32,417 bases of DNA from an uncultured Prevotella sp. (lineage in GTDB: Bacteria; Bacteroidota; Bacteroidia; Bacteroidales; Bacteroidaceae), in assembly GCA_946402275.1 (NCBI GenBank), contig CAMIVY010000033.1, positions 1 through 32,417 on the forward strand, read 5' to 3'. Of this stretch, positions 14,850 to 20,854 are shown piece by piece. The position numbers and the translations under genes were made by a program. Position 1 is the first letter of the stretch. Every line of letters begins with the position of its first letter. Under the pieces are notes generated by a model that searched no databases, was not told the origin of the DNA, and was given only the letters and a program-made list of their open reading frames with translations.

Positions 14850-15803
14850 ATGAGGATTATTGCTGTTTGCATAATAATGTCTGCGTGTGCCCTTTGTGGG
14901 TATGCGCAGACTGACTATCAAAGTGGCGAAAAAGGACTGCGCAGTAGAGAAGGGTTTGCAAATGCTTCAGCTGTAGAGCAGGAACGCGAACTTGCAAAAA
15001 CGAATGAGTTTTTGTATGATCGACAGTTGAAGGATGACCGACCTGTTGTGGGAGTTGCCGCATTCAAGTTTGATAGAGAAAGCCCATACGTGAGTCTTGT
15101 TACAGAAAAGATTGTCGAAATACTCAAAAGTAGTGGACGCTTCAATGTGGTTGACAGAACTAATCGTGATAAGACTCTAGAAGAATTGGAATTGCAGAAA
15201 CGTGAAGAATTTATCACTAATAAGGATGTTGCTCAACAGGGTCAAAGTGTAGCAGCTCAGAAGATGGTGCAGGGGACTATTACCAAACTACCAATATATC
15301 GTATAAAGAATATGGATGGTACTATAAGAGCTTTCAAGGCAAGTGTTGCATTTCAGATGAAGGTGGATGATGTCGCTACTGGCGAAACTACTGAAACTAC
15401 AAGTCTTGAAAGTAAAGGTAGTAAGGAGTGTCTGTCACCAGAGGCAGCTGTACAAATGGCAATGAACTCTCTTGAAGATGAGATTGCCGAATACTTCAGA
15501 ACAACATTTCCTCTTACATGTAAGATTGCAAAGATAGAGGACGTTAATAATGGAGTAGCAGGAACTGTGTTACTCAAGGCTGGAAAGAAATATGGAATCA
15601 AAGTGGGCGACTCGTTCATGGTCGAGAGTATAGAGCGTATAGATGGTGAGGCTCTGCCAACTCCACTTGATGAAATCAAAGTTACTTCACTTGTTGGCGA
15701 AGCTTTTTCAAGATGTAAGGTAAACAAAAAAGCAGGTCAGACCATTCACGATGCCTTCAACGCAGGACAAGAGATACGTTGCACACTTGTTGTAAAGAAA
15801 TAA
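14850..15803 (+). CDS. CsgG/HfaB-like exported protein, gene 2 of secreted operon
   Basis: A 317-residue protein with signal peptide (MRIIAVCIIMSACALCGYAQ). Residues about 65-150 follow the CsgG/TolB-N pattern: VVGVAAFKFDRES, a helix (LVTEKIVEILKSSGRFNVVD), RTNRDKTLEELELQKREEF and the signature of the family's central strand, AQKMVQGTITKL. The C-terminal part (KAGKKYGIKVGDSFMVESIE) resembles the FlgT C-terminal domain, where GLKVGD-type turns occur. CsgG forms the curli secretion pore, and relatives such as LpoB, FlgT and HfaB act at the outer membrane or in the periplasm. No lipobox is evident here, and no curli-repeat protein lies nearby, so classical curli export is unlikely. Confidence 0.8.
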   Translation: MRIIAVCIIMSACALCGYAQTDYQSGEKGLRSREGFANASAVEQERELAKTNEFLYDRQLKDDRPVVGVAAFKFDRESPYVSLVTEKIVEILKSSGRFNVVDRTNRDKTLEELELQKREEFITNKDVAQQGQSVAAQKMVQGTITKLPIYRIKNMDGTIRAFKASVAFQMKVDDVATGETTETTSLESKGSKECLSPEAAVQMAMNSLEDEIAEYFRTTFPLTCKIAKIEDVNNGVAGTVLLKAGKKYGIKVGDSFMVESIERIDGEALPTPLDEIKVTSLVGEAFSRCKVNKKAGQTIHDAFNAGQEIRCTLVVKK

Positions 15804-15818
15804 AGAGGAGAAGACATT

Positions 15819-16256
15819 ATGAGAAAGATATTGTTAGTTTTAACGCTATTATGGTGCATTGCAGTAAATGCACAATACCATTGCACTATAATATCAGCTA
15901 CAAGAAGCGATGTGACATTGCGTTCTACGGGATATGGTAAGAATGTAAAAATAGCAGCAAAAGATGCAGAACAGAATGCCATTAATACCTTATTATATGC
16001 GGGTGCAGAAGGAACATCGTATTCTTTGCCGTTGATACCTACAACTCGTTCTGAGGCAGAGTCGCAGAATAAAAATTTCTTCAAAGATTTTTATGATACA
16101 TCATATAAGGATTTCATAATATCATCAGTCACCGTTACGGCATTTGGTAAAGATGCAGAAAAACGCAAATGTGTAACACTTGATGTATGCGTCAGGGCAG
16201 AATCCTTACGCTCCTTCTTGGAAAAGAATGGAGTAATACGAAAATTTGGCTTTTAA
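15819..16256 (+). CDS. LPP20/FlgT-N-like exported protein, gene 3 of secreted operon
   Basis: A 145-residue protein with signal peptide (MRKILLVLTLLWCIAVNAQ). Its core, STGYGKNVKIAAKDAEQNAI followed by NTLLYAG, fits the LPP20/FlgT N-terminal pattern of an early strand with TGxG and then an Ala-rich helix of the A..A...A..NA type. Later strands IISSVTVTAFGKDAEKRKCV and TLDVCVRAE complete a small alpha/beta domain with two cysteines. A good ribosome site (AGAGGAGAAG) precedes the ATG. In Vibrio such domains decorate the flagellar base, but no flagellar gene is present. The resemblance is by pattern and moderate. Confidence 0.78.
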   Translation: MRKILLVLTLLWCIAVNAQYHCTIISATRSDVTLRSTGYGKNVKIAAKDAEQNAINTLLYAGAEGTSYSLPLIPTTRSEAESQNKNFFKDFYDTSYKDFIISSVTVTAFGKDAEKRKCVTLDVCVRAESLRSFLEKNGVIRKFGF

Positions 16257-16280
16257 TGTTCATTGAAAAGATAGACAACT

Positions 16281-17147
16281 ATGAGAAAGACCGTGTTTAC
16301 AATATTACTATACTTATTGGCACTTACGATACAAGCGCAGAATTCTGTCACCGTACAACCAAAGATTATGGTTGTACCATATGTTACAGAAGGTGTTGAC
16401 ATACGGAAAACCATAGAAGGTGACCCTAACATACGTGTAGTGATGTCCAAAATACGTGAGGCCTTTGATAAGCGAGGTTTTACCACCGTTGACTTTGAAG
16501 CAAAACTAAAAGCACAAAGTGCAAATAATGCTCTGTCGCAGAATGCACAAACAGACCTCAAAGCAATGGTGATACATGGTTCGGGAGCAGACATATTCGT
16601 AGAAGCTGAATATGTGCCAACGTTCTCCACCTCAGGAAACAGCGTTAAAATAATAATGAAGGCAGTGGATGTTTCAACAGGCTCTGCTTTGGCAAGTAAA
16701 GACACCTACTTCGGCCCTAAATATACTGAAGACATGGGACTTCTTGCTGGTATAGCTATGGAGCGTGTAGCTGATGAATTTCTCTCCACAATTCAGATGA
16801 AGTTTAACGATATCGTTCAGAATGGTCGTTCCATCAATATCGACTTTAAGATAGGTGGCGCTTCATCACTAACAATGAACACCGATGTAGGCAGTGATGC
16901 ACTTCCTCTATCTGATGTTCTCGAAATGTGGATGGGTGAGCATGCTTATAAAAACAACTACCATATACAGGGGACAACTGACCTCGAGATGATATTTGAT
17001 GATGTACGCATCCCACTAAAAGACCAAAATGGGAACAATTATAACATCAATAAGTTCGGATTGGAGATTTTGAAGTTTGTTCGCACTTTGGGACTGCAGA
17101 TAGATCGCCAAATAAAGAACAACACTCTTGTAATAACATTTAAGTAG
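16281..17147 (+). CDS. DUF6175-like exported protein, gene 4 of secreted operon
   Basis: A 288-residue protein with signal peptide (MRKTVFTILLYLLALTIQAQ). The opening of the mature part, PKIMVVPYVTEGVDIRKTIE then REAFDKRGFTTVDFEAKLKA, matches my memory of the Bacteroidota family DUF6175. The domain GADIFVEAEYVPTFST then KIIMKAVDVSTGSALASKDT has the strand pattern of TolB-N/CsgG-type folds, so it may be a distant relative of gene 2. A second beta-rich domain follows (INIDFKIGGASSLTMN). No catalytic motif is visible. Function unknown; the family assignment is from memory. Confidence 0.78.
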   Translation: MRKTVFTILLYLLALTIQAQNSVTVQPKIMVVPYVTEGVDIRKTIEGDPNIRVVMSKIREAFDKRGFTTVDFEAKLKAQSANNALSQNAQTDLKAMVIHGSGADIFVEAEYVPTFSTSGNSVKIIMKAVDVSTGSALASKDTYFGPKYTEDMGLLAGIAMERVADEFLSTIQMKFNDIVQNGRSINIDFKIGGASSLTMNTDVGSDALPLSDVLEMWMGEHAYKNNYHIQGTTDLEMIFDDVRIPLKDQNGNNYNINKFGLEILKFVRTLGLQIDRQIKNNTLVITFK

Positions 17148-17163
17148 TAGGAGGAAATAGACT

Positions 17164-18108
17164 ATGAAAAAAATGCTTGCTTTCATTACCTTAGTAATGA
17201 TTTCTCTTGTGTGTTCTGCTCAGTCGGGAGAGGTGTATCTTTCTGTAGCTATGCCACAAAACAGCATCCTTGATTCAAATGCCAAGACTATATTAAAGAA
17301 TAAATTGCTCACAGCAGCAACATCACAAGGCGTTGCTGCAACAGAATGTAGCGCTATTGCAATGGTGCCTGAAGTAAGCATTCTATCTGAGGATAAAGTT
17401 GAAGGTGGGATGAGGACGATCTACACTCGTCAAGTATGTATTACCTTAACTGTTCGCAACATCATTACTAATACAGTATTCAACTCCATACAATTTGAAA
17501 CTAATGGTGAGGGATACACTGTTAATGATGCAATGCGCTCTGCCGTTACCAAAATCAATATGGCAAATGAACGATATGCATCTTTTGTAAACGATGCAAA
17601 AAACAAAATAAAAGATTACTATAATAACAATACGTCGTCACTAATAGGAAAAGCTAACACACTTGCCTCTCAACAGCAATATGATGAGGCGCTAGCGCTG
17701 TTGTCAACTTATCCAGAATCTCTTAATGAGTATCCGCTTATCTCAAAAACAATAACTGATATCTTCAGAAAAAGTCAATCAAAATACTGTGGAGAACTTA
17801 TGCAAGCTGCGCGAGCCGCATATTCTCAAAGAGACTTTGTTTCAGCTTCTGACATAGCAGCTATGATAAATCCACAAAGCAGTTGTTCCTCTGAAGCAAA
17901 ACAACTACTAGCGCAAATTAAAAGAGATTCTGACAAAGAATACAATAACCAAGTAGAAATAGAGCGTGAACGTTATCGCACAGAGGCAGCTTTAGAAAGA
18001 GAAAGAATTCAATCAAACGAACGCGTGCGTACAACGTCAATTAAAGCTGTTCGTGATATCGCCACAGCTTATTACAAACGTCAAACACGCTACGTCTGGT
18101 TCTGGTGA
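17164..18108 (+). CDS. Exported protein with C-terminal coiled coil, gene 5 of secreted operon
   Basis: A 314-residue protein with signal peptide (MKKMLAFITLVMISLVCSAQ). The first domain (residues 25-125) is alpha/beta, with AKTILKNKLLTAATSQGVAA and RQVCITLTVRNIITNTVFNS resembling the strand-helix arrangement of gene 4. The middle is helical with TPR-like pairs (ANTLASQQQYDEALALLSTY; ARAAYSQRDFVSASDIAAMI). A highly charged coiled coil (EIERERYRTEAALERERIQS) follows, and the chain ends in RQTRYVWFW. The strong GGAGGA ribosome site is unusual for this phylum. A scaffold role is a guess. No known family recognised. Confidence 0.82.
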   Translation: MKKMLAFITLVMISLVCSAQSGEVYLSVAMPQNSILDSNAKTILKNKLLTAATSQGVAATECSAIAMVPEVSILSEDKVEGGMRTIYTRQVCITLTVRNIITNTVFNSIQFETNGEGYTVNDAMRSAVTKINMANERYASFVNDAKNKIKDYYNNNTSSLIGKANTLASQQQYDEALALLSTYPESLNEYPLISKTITDIFRKSQSKYCGELMQAARAAYSQRDFVSASDIAAMINPQSSCSSEAKQLLAQIKRDSDKEYNNQVEIERERYRTEAALERERIQSNERVRTTSIKAVRDIATAYYKRQTRYVWFW

Positions 18109-18177
18109 AGATATTGCAGAGTCGTGGGTGATGTACTGAACAGGTGTCGTTTTTGTGTTCCTCCGACAGTAATTTTA

Positions 18178-18226
18178 ATTACTCCGAATAGAAATTTAGA
18201 TAGTCCGAAAGTAATTTTTGTTACTC
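18178..18226. repeat. Dispersed intergenic repeat, copy B
   Basis: Matches copy A (2622-2670) at 45 of 49 positions, same orientation. A further degenerate unit (CTCCGACAGTAATTTTAATT) begins just before it at 18161. It lies about 70 bases after the last gene of the secreted operon. Confidence 0.7.
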
Positions 18227-18315
18227 TTGGAGTATCGTTTCTGTTTGACTTTTCGCTTAACCCTGTTTCCGTAGCCGATGATGCAAAGGTCGAAAAAACT
18301 TTTTTTCTTGGTTCG

Positions 18316-18471
18316 AATAAGGAACGCTTATTGATGAATAAGGAACCCTTATTGAGAAATAACCTTGGGTTATGATGAAGCAACTTGGGGTATTAATAGT
18401 TGCAATTAGTCCGTAGGCTTCGGACTCTCAGTCCGAGCCGAGCGGACTAGCAGTCCGAAGGGACGGACTAA
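18316..18471. repeat. Run of five consecutive hairpins
   Basis: Five perfect inverted repeats follow one another. They are 18316-18332 (AATAAG/CTTATT), 18337-18353 (AATAAGG/CCTTATT), 18359-18373 (ATAACC/GGTTAT), 18380-18403 (GCAACT/AGTTGC), and a GC-rich nested hairpin 18406-18471. The nested one has arms TTAGTCCGT/ACGGACTAA, CTTCGGACT/AGTCCGAAG and AGTCCG/CGGACT. Linkers are 2-6 bases. There is no terminal T tract. The gap 18109-18548 holds no gene; it contains this array, repeat copy B and the next promoter. Confidence 0.75.
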
Positions 18472-18492
18472 TGACAAAAATCGGGCGACAAA

Positions 18493-18524
18493 TTTGGTTG
18501 TTCACTTAATTTGCTGTACCTTTG
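18493..18524 (+). promoter_or_regulatory. Promoter of the DUF2851 gene
   Basis: TTTG (18493-18496) and TACCTTTG (18517-18524) are separated by 20 bases. The start codon follows 24 bases later. Confidence 0.75.
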
Positions 18525-18548
18525 TGCAGAAATAAAAGGACCGTTAAG

Positions 18549-19847
18549 ATGGAACAACTACTGCACTATTGCTGGAAACATAAGATGTGGCCACTGGGTG
18601 ATCTGGAGACTACGGACGGACGTTTAGTCGAGGTGATAGACCCCGGGTTACACAATAGGAACGCAGGTCCGGACTTCTTCAATGCAAAGGTGAAGATAAA
18701 CGGAACACTATGGGTGGGCAATGTCGAAATACACGACAAGTCGAGCGACTGGTATGTGCACGGTCACGACAGGGATGCCCATTATAATAATGTAGTGCTT
18801 CACGTGGTAGGTGTTGCCGACCGCGATGTGCAGACACAAGAAGGCAACTTCGTGCCGCAAATGGTAATGACGGTTCCTCAGTCTGTGTATGACAACTATG
18901 CGGAACTGTTGCGTACAGATGCCTATCCTCCCTGTTACCGGATTATCCCTAACCTCACACGGCTGATGGTACACTCGTGGATGGCAGCCCTGCAGACAGA
19001 ACGCCTGGAGCAAAAGACAGTGGCCATCGAGCAGCGAGCCTGTCAGGCTGGCGGATCATGGGAAGATGCCTTTTTCATCACGCTGGCCCGCAACTATGGT
19101 TTCGGCATCAACGGCGATGCTTTCGAGGAGTGGGCACGCCATATTCCCTTGCAAGCCGTAGGCAAGCACCGCGATGACTTGTTCCAGATAGAGGCTATCT
19201 TCATGGGACAGGCCGGACTATTGGAACTGGAGGCCGTGCCGGAGCGATACCAGAAGGATGCTCTGAACGAAGGCTACTTCGCCAAGCTGCGCAATGAGTA
19301 TCAGTATCTGGCCCATAAGTTCTCGTTGGAGCCAATGGATTACAAGTTGTGGCGTTTCCTTCGTCTGCGTCCTCAGAACTTCCCGCATATCCGCATCTCG
19401 CAACTGGCCAACCTCTACTATCAACGCAAGTTATCACTCTCGGCACTGGCTGACTGCAAGAACATGATAGCACTGGCGAGCCTGCTGCAGACACAGGTGA
19501 CACCCTATTGGGAAACCCACTACACCTTCGGTTCTGAGAGTATCCGTAGCACGAAACACCTATCGCCGGCCTCTATCAATCTGCTGATCATCAATACGGG
19601 TGTCCCCATGCTCTTTGCCTATGGACGCCATACCATGAAGGAAGAGCTCTGCGACCGTGCCTTCGACTTCCTGGAACAGCTGAAGGCGGAAAACAACCAC
19701 ATCATCCGCATGTGGCAGGAGGTAGGACTAGAGGTCAACACAGCAGGCGACTCACAGGCACTGATACAGCTGAAGCGCGAATACTGTGACAAGCGCGACT
19801 GTCTGCGCTGTCGTATTGGATATGAGTACTTGAGAAATGAGAAATGA
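18549..19847 (+). CDS. DUF2851 family protein
   Basis: A 432-residue protein that I recognise as DUF2851, a family common in Bacteroidota. Landmarks are the opening MEQLLHYCWKHKMWPLGDLE, the motif GLHNRNAGPDFFNAKVKING, VGNVEIHDKSSDW, and the Cys-bearing end YCDKRDCLRCRIGYEYL. The conserved NAGPDFxxA and EIH residues look like an active or metal site in the N-terminal part, but no activity is established to my knowledge. No signal peptide. An in-frame TTG at 18522 overlaps the -7 box, so the ATG at 18549 is the start. Its last residues (RNEK) and stop codon are encoded inside the heptamer array that leads into the next gene. Confidence 0.9.
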   Translation: MEQLLHYCWKHKMWPLGDLETTDGRLVEVIDPGLHNRNAGPDFFNAKVKINGTLWVGNVEIHDKSSDWYVHGHDRDAHYNNVVLHVVGVADRDVQTQEGNFVPQMVMTVPQSVYDNYAELLRTDAYPPCYRIIPNLTRLMVHSWMAALQTERLEQKTVAIEQRACQAGGSWEDAFFITLARNYGFGINGDAFEEWARHIPLQAVGKHRDDLFQIEAIFMGQAGLLELEAVPERYQKDALNEGYFAKLRNEYQYLAHKFSLEPMDYKLWRFLRLRPQNFPHIRISQLANLYYQRKLSLSALADCKNMIALASLLQTQVTPYWETHYTFGSESIRSTKHLSPASINLLIINTGVPMLFAYGRHTMKEELCDRAFDFLEQLKAENNHIIRMWQEVGLEVNTAGDSQALIQLKREYCDKRDCLRCRIGYEYLRNEK

Positions 19848-19892
19848 GAAATGAGAAATGAGAAATAAGAAATAAAAAATAAAAAATAAAAA
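19831..19892 (+). repeat. Heptamer array TGAGAAA before the thioesterase start
   Basis: Five perfect TGAGAAA units (19831-19865) decay into TAAGAAA, TAAAAAA, TAAAAAA and TAAAAA, ending four bases before the ATG at 19896. The array supplies the stop codon of the upstream gene and replaces a ribosome-binding site with A-rich sequence. Confidence 0.85.
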
Positions 19893-19895
19893 TAA

Positions 19896-20297
19896 ATGAG
19901 AAAGTACGTTTTTGAGACAAGAATGGAGGTGCGCGACTACGAGTGCGATATTGAGGGTATTGTGAACAATGCCAACTATCTGCATTATACCGAGCATACG
20001 CGCCATCTGTTCCTGAAGAAGTGCGGACTAAGTTTCGCACAGATGCACGAGAAAGGGGTGGATGCCGTGGTGGCTCGTATGGAACTGCAATACAAGGCTC
20101 CCCTGCGTTGTGACGATGAGTTCATATCGCGTCTATGGATAGAGAAAGATGGTTTCAAATACATCTTCCATCAGGACATCTACCGCGCCTCCGACGAGGC
20201 CATTTGCTTCAAGGGTAAGATTATGCTTGTCTGCCTTATCAACGGACAATTGGGTGAGAGCGAGGAATACGACCGTGCTTTTGCACCCTACCTGTAA
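19896..20297 (+). CDS. Hot-dog acyl-CoA thioesterase (YbgC/4HBT family)
   Basis: A 133-residue single hot-dog domain. The signature VRDYECDIEGIVNNANYLHY fits the 4-hydroxybenzoyl-CoA thioesterase/YbgC pattern, in which the Asp of the D-x-x-G-x-V-x-x-x-x-Y segment (here CDIEGIVNNANY) is catalytic. The rest has the expected helix (HTRHLFLKKCGLSFAQM) and sheet (RMELQYKAPLRCDDEF). It hydrolyses acyl-CoA or acyl-ACP in the cytoplasm; the acyl group is not predictable. It is probably co-transcribed with DUF2851. A possible weak hairpin and T9 run follow at about 20321-20348. Confidence 0.93.
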   Translation: MRKYVFETRMEVRDYECDIEGIVNNANYLHYTEHTRHLFLKKCGLSFAQMHEKGVDAVVARMELQYKAPLRCDDEFISRLWIEKDGFKYIFHQDIYRASDEAICFKGKIMLVCLINGQLGESEEYDRAFAPYL

Positions 20298-20359
20298 GTC
20301 CTCCGTATGCTGAATTGTTAAAATGATGGCATTCTTTCTTTTTTTTTATAGAATTCCCT

Positions 20360-20367
20360 TATCTTTG
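20360..20367 (+). promoter_or_regulatory. -7 box with no gene downstream
   Basis: TATCTTTG on the plus strand, preceded by a T-rich stretch but no TTG at the right distance. No plus-strand gene follows; the transcript would run antisense into the truncated lipoprotein gene. Confidence 0.35.
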
Positions 20368-20490
20368 CAATCACAAACATAACGCATTAAAAAGTTATTT
20401 ATTTCGCATTAACCCAAGATCTTGAGTGCAAGCGTGTTAGCAACAGTCAGAGAGTAGCCCTCTACTATGTAACATACAACAAGGGTGAAA

Positions 20491-20835
20491 TCAAAGATAG
20501 TCGGCCTTGACATCCACGGTAGCCGTACCGTTACGGGAAGCCAGTTGGTAGAGATTGCCCTGACGAGTGACCTTCATCACATCACCAGCCGTCATGATTT
20601 TGTGGAAGTCGGCCACGGAGATATAGGCCACACTGGGCATGTCGCTGTAGAAGCGTAGCGACACTTGTCCGTAAGTCTTACCGTCGCGGTTCACATCCAC
20701 CATCTTGTCCGTATAAGACGGCCCAGCATCGACGGGTGTAGGTTGGGGATTATCACCAGGATTGTCATTGTTGTCCGTACATGCTGCACACAGTATGACG
20801 GTCAGCAGCATCAATAACTTCGATATTCTTTCCAT
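20491..20835 (-). pseudogene. Truncated S41-peptidase-like lipoprotein
   Basis: A 114-residue frame with a lipoprotein-type signal (MERISKLLMLLTVILCAACT) and an N/D/P-rich linker (NDNPGDNPQPTPVDAGP). The remaining domain, GKTYGQVSLRFYSDMPSVAY then ISVADFHKIM and VTRQGNLYQLASRNGTATVD, matches my memory of the N-terminal domain of large S41-family peptidases of Prevotella. The C-terminal PDZ and protease domains are absent; the frame ends at VDVKADYL. Directly past the stop another frame reads IFDFTLVVCYIVEGYSLTVA to a TAA at about 20412, which may be debris. A short genuine protein is the alternative. It lies last in the efflux cluster, 20 bases after DUF3943. Confidence 0.55.
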
Positions 20836-20854
20836 AATTGTTTTTTTTAACTTC

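Noticed and set aside
14850..18108. Curli secretion operon
   Set aside because: Only the CsgG-like gene fits; there are no CsgA/B repeat proteins, CsgE or CsgF, and the other genes are different families.
18316..18471. CRISPR-like array
   Set aside because: The units are hairpins of differing sequence with 2-6 base linkers; there are no constant repeats with unique spacers and no cas genes.
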